From Lysinibacillus pakistanensis (GTDB taxonomy: Bacteria; Bacillota; Bacilli; Bacillales_A; Planococcaceae), in the NCBI RefSeq assembly GCF_030123245.1, contig NZ_CP126101.1, forward strand, positions 742,501 through 806,500: 64,000 bases of DNA, written 5' to 3'. Shown one piece after another: positions 51,631 to 60,067 of the stretch (position 1 is the stretch's first letter; the number at the start of each line of letters is the position of its first letter). The position numbers and the translations under genes were made by a program. A model generated the notes under the pieces. It had not been told where the DNA came from. It made no database searches and saw only the letters and a list, made by a program, of their open reading frames with translations.

Positions 51631-52473
51631 ATGAGGACGGCAATCGTAACAGATAGTACGGCATATATTACACCTGAAGAACGAGCACGCTTAAACATTC
51701 ATATGATTCCGTTAAGTGTAAATATCTCAGGACAATTATTTGCTGAGGAAGTAGATATCACAGCATCTGAGTTTTATGATAAGGTGCGTGGGGCGAAAGA
51801 ATTCCCTAAAACAACACAGCCTCCAATTGGAGAGTTTGCCACTCTCTTTGAAGAGCTTGCAAAAGATTATGATGCGGTTATATCTATTCATTTATCGAGT
51901 GGCATTAGCGGGACCTATCAAGGTGCAGTTCAAGCTGGAGAGATGGTCGAGGGCATTGATGTTTATACTTTTGATAGTGAAATATCCTGTGCCGTACAAG
52001 GCTTTTATGTATTACGAGCAGCTGAAATGGCAGCACAGGGTTTTTCAGCAAAAGAAATACTTGCTACATTGGCGGACATGAAGCAGTATACTCGTGCTTA
52101 CTTCATTGTAGATGACTTAGCTCACTTACAGCGTGGGGGACGTCTATCTTCAGCGGCAGCATTAATTGGGGGCTTATTGCAAGTAAAGCCTGTTCTGCAT
52201 TTTGTGGACAAGGTTATTGTCCCTTTTGAAAAAATTCGCACACGTAAAAAGGCATTAAAACGTGCAGAGGATTTGTTAGCCGAAGATGCGAGAAAATATC
52301 AAGCAATGGATGCGGTTGTGATTCATGGTAATTGCCAACGCGAGGCAGAAGAATGGCTAGCACAATTAGCGTCAACCTACCCAAACGTGAACTTTACATT
52401 AAGCTATTTCGGTCCTGTTATTGGTACGCACTTAGGTGAGGGCTCTATGGGGCTAGGCTGGACAAAAAAATAA
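51631..52473 (+). CDS. degV: DegV-family fatty-acid-binding protein
   Basis: This 280-residue cytosolic protein has the DegV fold. N-terminal features are TAIVTDSTAYI, TTQPPIGEFATLFEEL and SIHLSSGISGTYQGA. A YFIVDDLAHLQRGGRLSSAAALIGGLLQVKPVLHF segment follows, and it ends PVIGTHLGEGSMGLGW. DegV/FakB proteins bind a fatty acid and present it to the kinase FakA. Following degSU it matches B. subtilis yviA/degV. The upstream site is a moderate GGAGAGTGG. Confidence 0.92.
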   Translation: MRTAIVTDSTAYITPEERARLNIHMIPLSVNISGQLFAEEVDITASEFYDKVRGAKEFPKTTQPPIGEFATLFEELAKDYDAVISIHLSSGISGTYQGAVQAGEMVEGIDVYTFDSEISCAVQGFYVLRAAEMAAQGFSAKEILATLADMKQYTRAYFIVDDLAHLQRGGRLSSAAALIGGLLQVKPVLHFVDKVIVPFEKIRTRKKALKRAEDLLAEDARKYQAMDAVVIHGNCQREAEEWLAQLASTYPNVNFTLSYFGPVIGTHLGEGSMGLGWTKK

Positions 52474-52543
52474 CTTAGATAAGACAGTCTCTACATAATA
52501 TTTGTAGGGGCTGTTTTTATTTCGTATCGAAAGGAGCAAAAAA

Positions 52544-53911
52544 ATGAAATATAGAGGTTGGATATTACCACCTGCATTGAGGGATTTTTATGAAGGACGT
52601 ATTTGGCTTAAGGAGCATTCACCGTTTCCAAAAGATCATATCGAAAGGGTCATTGAATGCAATTACTTCCATATAATAGAAGGAATCCAAAAAGAGCCAC
52701 ATTTAAAATGCAATCGTTGTCATAATCAAGACCCCTGGCAATTTACTATGTTTGATTGCTCAAAATGTGAACAATCGTGTATTTATTGTAGACATTGTCT
52801 TCAAATGGGAAGAGTAAGCAGCTGTACAGAGTTACTTATCTGGATAGGCCCTCGTGCAATTAGATCAAGAAAGCACCCATTGAAATGGGCTGGACAATTT
52901 ACAGTGCTTCAACAGCGAGCGGCAAAAGAAATACTAGAAAGCATAAAAGCAAAGCGCTCTCATCTTTTAGCAGCGGTATGTGGTGCAGGAAAAACAGAGC
53001 TACTTTTCCCATCAGTTCATTATGCATTAGAGCAAGGCCTGCGTGTATGCATTGCAACACCTCGGACTGATGTAGTACTAGAATTATTTCCTCGCTTTCA
53101 AACGGCTTTCCCTAGCACAATTATTCATGCTTTATATGGTGAAGCGCCAAAGCAGCAAGGCTATGCACAGCTTGTACTAGCAACTACTCATCAGCTTTAT
53201 CGCTTTGAGCAAGCGTTTGATGTGATGATTGTAGATGAGGCAGATGCTTTTCCATATATAATTGATGAAACCTTACAAAGAGCTGTAAAAAAAGCAAAAA
53301 AGAAAGATTCCCCAATAGTATTTGTCACTGCAACACCTTCTCAAAAGCTACTTCATCAGTATCGAAATAACAGTTACTCCTTCATCCCAAAACGTTATCA
53401 TAATTATCCATTGCCTGTTCCAAGATTTTGTTCTTTATGGAGCTATGAAAAGTGCTTTAAACGAGGGAAAATTCCAGGCAAACTAAAACAATGGACTGAA
53501 GAGCGTCTTGTACTAAATGAGCCATTTCTCATATTCTTTCCAAAGGTAGAGTTAATGAAAATAGCTGCACCATTTTTTCAGGTGCTAGATGCTAGCATTA
53601 CTACAGTACATGCTGAAGATCCTGATCGTAAGGAAAAGGTTCTTAAGCTGCGTAATGAAGAAGTTAGAGGATTGCTGACAACCACTATTCTAGAGCGGGG
53701 AATTACGATAAAGAATGTGCAGGTGGCGGTCGTTGGGGCTGAATCCACCATTTTTAATTCTAGCGCACTTATACAAATAGCTGGACGAGTTGGACGTCAC
53801 GCTGAATTTGCAGAGGGTGATATTGTATTTTTTCATCATGGTATTACGGTTGAAATGGATGATGCACGAACGAAAATTCTGGCTTATAATAAGGAAGGCT
53901 TTCCTCAATGA
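52544..53911 (+). CDS. comFA: Competence helicase ComFA
   Basis: This 455-residue DEAD-like ATPase has an N-terminal zinc-finger region with eight cysteines (CNRCHNQ, FDCSKCEQSCIYCRHC; about 55-90). The helicase core has AAVCGAGKTELLFP (Walker A), DVMIVDEADAFPY (Walker B), FVTATPS and a C-terminal RecA lobe with GLLTTTILERGITI and QIAGRVGRH. ComFA powers DNA uptake into the cytosol during transformation. It has AAAGGAG upstream and overlaps comFC by ATGA. Confidence 0.94.
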   Translation: MKYRGWILPPALRDFYEGRIWLKEHSPFPKDHIERVIECNYFHIIEGIQKEPHLKCNRCHNQDPWQFTMFDCSKCEQSCIYCRHCLQMGRVSSCTELLIWIGPRAIRSRKHPLKWAGQFTVLQQRAAKEILESIKAKRSHLLAAVCGAGKTELLFPSVHYALEQGLRVCIATPRTDVVLELFPRFQTAFPSTIIHALYGEAPKQQGYAQLVLATTHQLYRFEQAFDVMIVDEADAFPYIIDETLQRAVKKAKKKDSPIVFVTATPSQKLLHQYRNNSYSFIPKRYHNYPLPVPRFCSLWSYEKCFKRGKIPGKLKQWTEERLVLNEPFLIFFPKVELMKIAAPFFQVLDASITTVHAEDPDRKEKVLKLRNEEVRGLLTTTILERGITIKNVQVAVVGAESTIFNSSALIQIAGRVGRHAEFAEGDIVFFHHGITVEMDDARTKILAYNKEGFPQ

Positions 53912-54498
53912 ATAAAATAGATACACACTGCTTATTATGTGCACAGCTATTAAAGGATCCCATCTCATGGACAACTCTATTAACCAAACGATTTCAACCA
54001 ACTATATGTGAAAAATGCTCAGCACGCTTTGAAAATTCCCAATCAGCAACGGCTCTTTATCAATATAATAATGCTATGAAGGAATATTTACATCAGTATA
54101 AATTCCTTCAGGATGTCGCACTGGCAAAAGTATTTCGACAAGAGCTTTATGATCGCTTCAAACATGAAAAAGCTACTATTATTCCAATTCCTATGCACCC
54201 TCTCAAACAAAAAGAGCGTAGCTTTTCGCATATGGAAGAGCTATTAAAAGCTGCAAATATCCCGTATAGTCAACTATTAGAAAAAACGACAACTGAAACG
54301 CAAAGTGCCAAAAATAGAGAGGAACGCATGCAAGTGGCTCCGCTATTTTGTCTAAAAGAAGGGGCTTACGTAGAGAATAAAGAATATCTCCTTTTTGACG
54401 ATATAAAAACTACTGGAACTACTTTACAACATGCAACTGAGATTTTAGTAAATGCTGGTGCCAAAAGTGTTCAATGCTTCACATTAATTAATGGATGA
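53908..54498 (+). CDS. comFC: Competence protein ComFC (phosphoribosyltransferase-like)
   Basis: This 196-residue protein has an N-terminal zinc knuckle (CLLCAQL and CEKCSARF) and a phosphoribosyltransferase domain. Markers are IIPIPMHPLKQKERSFSHMEELL and the PRPP loop YLLFDDIKTTGTTL. ComFC helps natural transformation with ComFA. It is coupled to comFA by a 4-base overlap. The comFB gene that lies between them in B. subtilis is absent here. Confidence 0.93.
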   Translation: MNKIDTHCLLCAQLLKDPISWTTLLTKRFQPTICEKCSARFENSQSATALYQYNNAMKEYLHQYKFLQDVALAKVFRQELYDRFKHEKATIIPIPMHPLKQKERSFSHMEELLKAANIPYSQLLEKTTTETQSAKNREERMQVAPLFCLKEGAYVENKEYLLFDDIKTTGTTLQHATEILVNAGAKSVQCFTLING

Positions 54499-54581
54499 AA
54501 ATGCTAATGCATCATGTATAATAGATAACGAGTATAGAAGAATCGCAGATAACTGTTATTTATACAGAGGAGGAAGAGTAG

Positions 54582-54995
54582 ATGGCAGAGGTTCGTAATT
54601 GTCCAAAGTGTAATGAATTTTTTAATTATATAGGTGTCAGAGAAGTATGTCATAAATGTGCTCAATCTGAAGAAGAGCTCTATCAAATCGTTTATCGCTT
54701 TTTACGTAAACGTGAGAACCGTGCTGCAACAGTGGAACGTATAGTAGAGGCAACTGGAGCCGAGGAAGAGCTATTATATAAATGGGTGCGCAAAGGTCGT
54801 TTACAGCCTGCAATGTTTCCTAACCTAGGCTACCCATGTGATAATTGTGGTCACCTCACAACAAAAGGTAAGCTTTGTTCGAAATGTCAGGATGAACTGA
54901 AGTCAGAGCTTCGAACGTTTGAGGCCGCTAAGGAGTTCCGTGATAGTGTAGAAAAGCGTGATCGTGTCACATATCATTCTGAACGAAAACGATAA
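54582..54995 (+). CDS. yvyF: Flagellar-operon zinc-ribbon protein YvyF
   Basis: This 137-residue protein has two pairs of cysteines at the N-terminus (CPKCNEFF...CHKC) and two later (CDNCGHL...CSKC). A helix-turn-helix-like middle (VERIVEATGAEEELLYKWVRKGRLQ) lies between. This is the TIGR03826/YvyF pattern found before flgM in Bacillales. Its role is uncertain; DNA or RNA binding is plausible. GAGGAGGA precedes the ATG. It is first in the flagellar run. Confidence 0.9.
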   Translation: MAEVRNCPKCNEFFNYIGVREVCHKCAQSEEELYQIVYRFLRKRENRAATVERIVEATGAEEELLYKWVRKGRLQPAMFPNLGYPCDNCGHLTTKGKLCSKCQDELKSELRTFEAAKEFRDSVEKRDRVTYHSERKR

Positions 54996-55001
54996 AGATG
55001 G

Positions 55002-55041
55002 AAAGTGTGTTAATTTTAAACAAAATTAGCACACTTTTTTT
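55002..55041 (+). terminator. Terminator after yvyF
   Basis: AAGTGTGTTAATTTT and AAAATTAGCACACTT form a 15-bp stem with one G-U pair, followed by TTTTTT. Confidence 0.88.
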
Positions 55042-55054
55042 ATGTTTGAAAACT

Positions 55055-55080
55055 TAACATTATGCAAGACAATCCGAAAT
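55055..55080 (+). promoter_or_regulatory. Candidate SigD promoter of flgM
   Basis: TAAC (55055-55058), a 14-base gap and TCCGAAAT (55073-55080) resemble TAAA-N15-GCCGATAT. The same 14-base gap occurs before hag. Confidence 0.5.
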
Positions 55081-55117
55081 AATAGGAAGATAAGCTTTTT
55101 AGATAGGAGGGGAAAAA

Positions 55118-55378
55118 ATGAAAATTACATCTTATGGCATCAATGCAGTAAACGCCTATAAAAATCAAGTCCGCAATGTAAAATCAGGCGATAATAAGGC
55201 ATCCTTTGCGGATAAAATCGAAATTTCAAAGGCTGCACAGAATATGCAAGGGATTTCAACATACAGTACTGAGCGTGCTGAACGCGTTCAGCAATTAAAG
55301 GAAGATATTGCTTCAGGCGAATATAAAGTCAATGCTCGTCAAGTTGCAGAAGATATGTTGAAATACTATCGTTTCTAG
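55118..55378 (+). CDS. flgM: Anti-sigma factor FlgM
   Basis: This 86-residue protein has the FlgM layout: a flexible N-terminus (about 1-40) and helical C-terminus with DKIEISKAAQNMQ, ERAERVQQLKEDIASGEYKVN and ARQVAEDMLKYYRF, which bind sigma-D. It stays inactive on the hook stage and is then exported. Its own candidate SigD promoter lies at 55055. AGGAGGGG precedes the ATG. Confidence 0.95.
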   Translation: MKITSYGINAVNAYKNQVRNVKSGDNKASFADKIEISKAAQNMQGISTYSTERAERVQQLKEDIASGEYKVNARQVAEDMLKYYRF

Positions 55379-55405
55379 GGAATAACGGAAAGGGTGTTTA
55401 GCAAT

Positions 55406-55909
55406 ATGTCGATAGAAGCGATTTGCTCTACATTAACAAAGCTAGAAAGAATGCATAAAAGCTTGCTAGAACTAGCTAATAAAAAAACGGAAATCATTAC
55501 AGTTGGCGATATCGAAGCACTGGATCAAATGCTCAAGGACGAGCAAGCCCATGTAGCGGCAATCGATAAGCTCGAGCAACAGCGTCAGAAACAGGTAACG
55601 GACTACCTTGGAGCAAAAGGACTTGCTACCACTGACAAAACAACTGTCGCAGATGTCATCGATGCAGCTGAGCAACAGACTGAAAAAGACACACTAACAG
55701 CAGTTCGCAATCGTTTATTGCACATCATCAATGACTTAAAAAAGCAAAATGATCTCAATCAAAAATTAGTATTTCAATCATTACAAATTGTGAATCTTAC
55801 ATTAGATGGTGTCCGCCCCCCTCGTCCAGAGCAATTTAACTACTCAGGTAATGAAGTACGAGGCACAAATACAATGGGCAAAAAATCATACTTTGATTCG
55901 CAAGCATAA
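55406..55909 (+). CDS. flgN: Flagellar chaperone FlgN
   Basis: This protein of about 167 residues is nearly all helical. The N-terminal heptads (about 5-45) read EAICSTLTKLERMHKSLLELANKKTEII, and the C-terminal tail carries NLTLDGVRPPRPEQFNYSGN. FlgN keeps hook-associated proteins FlgK and FlgL ready for export, and its genes follow here. ATG at 55406 is preferred to GTG at 55394 because GGAAAGGG lies at the right distance only for the former. Confidence 0.88.
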   Translation: MSIEAICSTLTKLERMHKSLLELANKKTEIITVGDIEALDQMLKDEQAHVAAIDKLEQQRQKQVTDYLGAKGLATTDKTTVADVIDAAEQQTEKDTLTAVRNRLLHIINDLKKQNDLNQKLVFQSLQIVNLTLDGVRPPRPEQFNYSGNEVRGTNTMGKKSYFDSQA

Positions 55910-55949
55910 ATCTTCTAGATAATAAAGGTTACTAAAAGGAGGAAAAGAA

Positions 55950-57545
55950 ATGCGCTCAACATTTATGGGCTTAGAGGCAAGTAAACGTGGTTTATTTACA
56001 CAGCAAACAGCTTTATATACGACTGGACATAATATTTCTAACGCCAACACATTAGGATACTCTCGTCAGCGAGTAAATATGCAAGCTACTCCAGGTTTTC
56101 CAACTGCGGGCTTAAATCAGCCAATCTATCCAGGACATCTTGGAACTGGTGTAGAAGCGGGTTCGATTCAACGTATTCGTAGTGAATTTATTGATCGCCA
56201 ATATCGTCAAGAAACAAATAAATTTGGCTATTGGGAATCAAGAACAAAGGCCATTTCTCAAATGGAGGATATTATTAACGAACCTTCTGAATTTGGATTA
56301 GACAAGGCCTTTGAGCAGTTTTGGAAAGGGCTTCAGGATGTTGGTAACAAGCCGGCAGATGCAGCAGCACGTCAAGTAGCTATCGGTCGTGCACAGCATT
56401 TAGCAGAGTCCTTCAACACCATTGATACACAATTAAAAACAATTCAGGGTAACCTTGGGAAAGAACTAGATGTCTCTACAACACAAATTAATACTATTCT
56501 AAAGCAAATTGCAGCCGTTAACAAACAAATTCAAGAAGTAGAGCCGAATGGGCATGTACCAAATGATTTATATGATGTCCGTGATGTATTAGTAGATAAA
56601 TTAAATGAGTACATACCTGTCTCAATTGAACGAGTTCCTTCGGGTGGTCTCGCTTCTGAGGTTGCTGAGGGTAGCTTGAAAATAACGTTTAAAGGTACTG
56701 ATGGTGTTGTTAGAAATTTAGTAGATGGAAAAGATTTTGCACAGTTTACGGCGATGGGAACTAAAGGAAGTAAAGTTACTGGCGACGACATTACCAATGT
56801 ATTTTCTGAATTACAATTAACTGATATTGAATCGTTAGAGGATCATGAAGCGGGAACTGTCACTAGCTCCCAAGCAGCAATTGGACAACAGGATTTTGAA
56901 GCTTCAAAAGGAAAATTACTATCCCTTATAAATTCCTATGGTTACCAAAGTACTAGTGGTATAAAGGGGTACTACCCTGAAACATTAGAAAAACTGGATC
57001 AGTTAGCGAATGCCTTTATTGAAGAATTTAATAAACTGCATGCAAATGGCTATACATTAGAGCAAAAAGATTCTAATGGGGTTGTAACTACTCCTTCCAC
57101 TAATGGGGGACTTTTCTTTTTGGGTGCAGGTACAGGTGCGGGTGGAATTAAATTTAATGAAGCCATTGAAAAAGATCCAAACCTTTTAGCTGCCTCCTCT
57201 GGGGTTACTCAAGAAGGTGATGGTAAGCATGCCTATGAGCTTGCGAATATGCAACATAAATTGTATGCCTCAATTGGAAATGCAACAATGCAATCATTTT
57301 ATAAAGGGATTGTTGGGAAAATTGGTGTAGACGGTGAGGAAGCTCTACGTTTAGCAGCTACTTCAGAATCCCAACGTTTAACTGTATCAAATAGTCGAGA
57401 TGCTGTTAGCTCTGTTTCGTTAGATGAAGAAATGACCAATATGATTACCTTCCAGCAAGCGTATAATGCCAATGCACGTATGATTACTGTTGTTGATGAA
57501 ACATTAGATAAAATTATTAATGGTATGGGTCGAGTAGGACTATAA
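55950..57545 (+). CDS. flgK: Flagellar hook-associated protein 1 FlgK
   Basis: This 531-residue protein has the FlgK N-terminus STFMGLEASKRGLFTQQTALYTTGHNISNANTLGYSRQRVN. The C-terminal D0 helix is SVSLDEEMTNMITFQQAYNANARMITVVDETLDKIINGMG. It is the first hook-filament junction protein. The middle has a beta insertion with Gly-rich turns, of ordinary length for Bacillales. AGGAGGAAAAG precedes the ATG, 40 bases after flgN. Confidence 0.95.
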   Translation: MRSTFMGLEASKRGLFTQQTALYTTGHNISNANTLGYSRQRVNMQATPGFPTAGLNQPIYPGHLGTGVEAGSIQRIRSEFIDRQYRQETNKFGYWESRTKAISQMEDIINEPSEFGLDKAFEQFWKGLQDVGNKPADAAARQVAIGRAQHLAESFNTIDTQLKTIQGNLGKELDVSTTQINTILKQIAAVNKQIQEVEPNGHVPNDLYDVRDVLVDKLNEYIPVSIERVPSGGLASEVAEGSLKITFKGTDGVVRNLVDGKDFAQFTAMGTKGSKVTGDDITNVFSELQLTDIESLEDHEAGTVTSSQAAIGQQDFEASKGKLLSLINSYGYQSTSGIKGYYPETLEKLDQLANAFIEEFNKLHANGYTLEQKDSNGVVTTPSTNGGLFFLGAGTGAGGIKFNEAIEKDPNLLAASSGVTQEGDGKHAYELANMQHKLYASIGNATMQSFYKGIVGKIGVDGEEALRLAATSESQRLTVSNSRDAVSSVSLDEEMTNMITFQQAYNANARMITVVDETLDKIINGMGRVGL

Positions 57546-57603
57546 GAATAAATAATTTATGGAGAATGACTCTCCGGCTAACAAGAAGGGAGTTTTTATA
57601 AAA

Positions 57604-58530
57604 ATGCGCGTAACGCAATCAATGCTTTCAAATAATATGTTACTTAATTTAAATAGAAGCTATGGCAAAATGTCAAAGCTTCAGGATCAAATTAATTCAG
57701 GCTCTAAAATTACCCGTCCATCAGATGACCCAGTGGTAGCCGTAAATGGAATGGGGTATCGTCGAGATTTAGCAAAGGTTGAGCAGTACACACGAAACAT
57801 GATAACAGCAAGTAATTGGTTAGACTCATCTGACGAATCTCTCAATCAGGTTGGCGAGCAAATGAAGCGTGTTCGAGAGTTAGTTATTCAAGCGGCAAAT
57901 GATACAAACACACCAGAAGAACGAGAAAAAATCAAAATGGAAATTGATCAAATTCGCCAGCAGATTCAGGATGTAGGAAATACAAATATTGGCGGAAGCT
58001 ACCTATTTAGTGGGACAAATACAAATCAGCCATTGTTTACGCCTGTGGCTGGTGGGAACGGAAAAGAAATTAACCCGGCCCTTAATGCACCGAATGAAGC
58101 TGTTAATATAGAAATTTATGATGGCATTCAAATTCAAGTGAATACTCCTGGTAAAGATTTATTTAAAAGCATAGATGATATGATGGGGAAAATTTCTAGT
58201 TTATTAGGGGATCCAAGTAAAACGGGTCAAGAGATTGGAGATATGCTTGGTGGTATATCATCATCAAGTACTAATGATGATATTACAGCTTTGCATAATA
58301 AAGTTTTGGAAGCACAGGCTGATGTAGGCGCCCGACAAAATCGTATTGAGATGATGGAGAACCGCCTAGGTATCCGTGAGGTCAGTGTGACAAAGCAACT
58401 TAGAGATACTGAGTCTGTTGATTACTCTAAAGCCATAACAGAAATGGTGACTAATGAATCTATTCACCAGGCTGCCTTATCCGTAGGTGCAAAAATTATT
58501 CAGCAAACTCTAGTAGATTTTATAAGATAG
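57604..58530 (+). CDS. flgL: Flagellar hook-associated protein 3 FlgL
   Basis: This 308-residue protein starts MRVTQSMLSNNMLLNLNRSYGKMSKLQDQINSGSKITRPSDDP and ends with the helical SYSKAITEMVTNESIHQAALSVGAKIIQQTL-like tail. It is the second junction protein, resembling flagellin at both ends. ATG at 57604 follows AAGGGAG by about 8 bases; the earlier in-frame ATG would add an atypical 15 residues. The upstream gap to flgK is short, so one transcript is likely. Confidence 0.93.
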   Translation: MRVTQSMLSNNMLLNLNRSYGKMSKLQDQINSGSKITRPSDDPVVAVNGMGYRRDLAKVEQYTRNMITASNWLDSSDESLNQVGEQMKRVRELVIQAANDTNTPEEREKIKMEIDQIRQQIQDVGNTNIGGSYLFSGTNTNQPLFTPVAGGNGKEINPALNAPNEAVNIEIYDGIQIQVNTPGKDLFKSIDDMMGKISSLLGDPSKTGQEIGDMLGGISSSSTNDDITALHNKVLEAQADVGARQNRIEMMENRLGIREVSVTKQLRDTESVDYSKAITEMVTNESIHQAALSVGAKIIQQTLVDFIR

Positions 58531-58587
58531 AATCTACTAGGGTTCTGCCCGAAAGCGAAGCGACAGGGGCAACTTTATTATGAACAA

Positions 58588-58623
58588 CAAGGGCGTTTGG
58601 ACAATTTTGTTCAGACGCTTTTC
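58588..58623 (+). terminator. Imperfect hairpin after flgL
   Basis: GGGCGTTTGGA and TCAGACGCTTT pair imperfectly with Ts after them. It overlaps the start of the yviE leader, so it may attenuate rather than stop the transcript. Confidence 0.5.
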
Positions 58624-58641
58624 TTGAAAGGAGAGATGCAG

Positions 58642-59205
58642 ATGAGACTCCCTCAAATTCAAATTCATACAACAGATGCAAAATTAAATCTTCATATAGC
58701 AAAACCTCAACAATATATTAAGCAACCTAAAGCAACTCAACATATTGAACAGCCTGCCGCTATTTTAGAAATCAATACAACAAGAGGAGTTTTAAGGATT
58801 GACTCTTCTCAGGCAAGACGTGATTTAGGGATGATAGGTCCAATTGAAGCAACCAAAAATGCTGCTGAGGAGGGAAGTCAGGCAGCCTTAAGTGGTGCAG
58901 CAAGACGTGCACGGGAAGGCCGACAAATGATGCTGTCAGCAGGAAAAGGGCAAGGTCGCTCTACGATACAAAATATAGCCAAGCAAAATCATGGTCCACA
59001 TCGAGTACAGTTTAATATTAAATTTGTTCCATCGGTAGGTTCAGTGAAAATCGACTATACACCAGGTACAACGGATGTCAATATTCAACGTAGAGAGCCT
59101 ATAATTGACGCTAAGGTGAACAAACCAATACATGAATACACACCAGGAAAAGTAACTGGTACAATGGTACAAAGACCAGATGTTGACATTGACGTCATCA
59201 TTTAA
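58642..59205 (+). CDS. yviE: Flagellar-locus protein YviE
   Basis: This protein of about 187 residues has a basic, Gln/Pro-rich sequence. It begins RLPQIQIHTTDAKLNLHIAKPQQYI and contains RRDLGMIGPIEATKNAAEEGSQAALSGAARRAREGRQMM. It is a recognisable YviE/DUF6470 protein, always found next to fliW, but its function is unknown. Repeated Ile-containing ends (VDIDVII, ININTT) suggest beta strands. ATG at 58642 follows AAAGGAGA; an earlier in-frame ATG lacks a site. Confidence 0.85.
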   Translation: MRLPQIQIHTTDAKLNLHIAKPQQYIKQPKATQHIEQPAAILEINTTRGVLRIDSSQARRDLGMIGPIEATKNAAEEGSQAALSGAARRAREGRQMMLSAGKGQGRSTIQNIAKQNHGPHRVQFNIKFVPSVGSVKIDYTPGTTDVNIQRREPIIDAKVNKPIHEYTPGKVTGTMVQRPDVDIDVII

Positions 59206-59220
59206 AGGAGCGTATAAATA

Positions 59221-59664
59221 ATGAAAATTACCACAAAGTTTTTAGGTGAAATTGAAATTTCAGAACAAGATATTTTAAAGTTTGAACATGGTCTACTTGG
59301 ATTAGAGGATGAAAAAAAATTTGTATTGCTACCGCTTGATGCAGATCTCCCTTTAGCAATGCTACAATCCATTAATAATGCAGAAATTGGTTTCGTGGTG
59401 GCCTTCCCATTTGCTTTTAAAAAAGATTATAGCTTTGATATTAGCGAAGAGGATCGTGAGCAGCTGCAAATTGAAAAACAAGAGGATGTCCTTACATACG
59501 CAATTGTTACAATGAAGGAATCATTACAGGATTCTACCATTAATTTATTAGCTCCTGTCATCATCAATATTGGAGCAAAGTGTGGAAAGCAAATTGTCCT
59601 TCAAGATAATAAATCCTATCCTCTACGCTATCCGTTGCAAGCATTGGAAGGAAGTGCGAAATAA
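59221..59664 (+). CDS. fliW: Flagellar assembly factor FliW
   Basis: This 147-residue protein has the FliW signature: [54 protein letters not shown] and LAPVIINI. FliW binds free flagellin and CsrA, linking filament completion to hag translation. It overlaps csrA (TAATG), so the two are made together. The gene follows yviE by 16 bases and has AAAGGAG upstream. Confidence 0.95.
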   Translation: MKITTKFLGEIEISEQDILKFEHGLLGLEDEKKFVLLPLDADLPLAMLQSINNAEIGFVVAFPFAFKKDYSFDISEEDREQLQIEKQEDVLTYAIVTMKESLQDSTINLLAPVIINIGAKCGKQIVLQDNKSYPLRYPLQALEGSAK

Positions 59665-59882
59665 TGCTAGTCCTTTCACGTAAAAAAGATGAGTCCATCA
59701 TGATTGGCGACCAAATTGAAATAAAAATATTAGCTATCGAGGGTGAACAAATTAAAATTGGAATTGTCGCACCTAAAACAGTTAAAGTACACCGTTCAGA
59801 GGTTTTTGAGGCTATACAAGCCCAGAACAAGGAAGCACTCTCCATGTCTTCAGGTTTCCTAGAGCAATTAAAGAAAAAATAA
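59664..59882 (+). CDS. csrA: Carbon storage regulator CsrA
   Basis: This 72-residue RNA-binding dimer begins [23 protein letters not shown] and has [24 protein letters not shown]. The first beta strand and the last region ([11 protein letters not shown]) give the RNA-binding faces (Leu4, Arg44-equivalent). It represses hag by binding GGA-bearing hairpins, and a matching one is visible at 60016-60035. Its start overlaps the fliW stop. Confidence 0.95.
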   Translation: MLVLSRKKDESIMIGDQIEIKILAIEGEQIKIGIVAPKTVKVHRSEVFEAIQAQNKEALSMSSGFLEQLKKK

Positions 59883-59947
59883 TATATGCAATTTCAGTAG
59901 TTTAAATATTTTACATAAAAAAATAAAAAATCTTTCTAAAAAACTAT

Positions 59948-59973
59948 TAAACATTTCCAATTCAATACGATAT
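59948..59973 (+). promoter_or_regulatory. Candidate SigD promoter of hag
   Basis: TAAA (59948-59951), a 14-base gap and TACGATAT (59966-59973) fit the sigma-D consensus. It leaves a leader of about 85-90 bases before the hag start. Confidence 0.7.
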
Positions 59974-60015
59974 ATAGATTGTAAGGTGCAGGGAGTACAT
60001 AACTGCCTAATCCGA

Positions 60016-60061
60016 ATTCCACACGGATGTGGAATAACAAAAACAATTATTCAAGGAGGAA
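60016..60061 (+). promoter_or_regulatory. CsrA-binding hairpin and second site over the hag ribosome-binding site
   Basis: ATTCCAC and GTGGAAT form a 7-bp stem whose loop ACGGAT shows the GGA core (ACACGGATGT against the CsrA consensus ACARGGAUGU). The ribosome-binding site TCAAGGAGGAA at 60051-60061 holds a second GGA. Both match the two-site arrangement known for B. subtilis hag. Confidence 0.75.
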
Positions 60062-60067
60062 TTCCAA

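Noticed and set aside
58535-58575. GC-rich GCCCGAAAGCGAAGCG stretch after flgL as another element module
   Set aside because: It shares only the AAAGCGAAGCG string with the copy B and D apices and lacks stems and ends.
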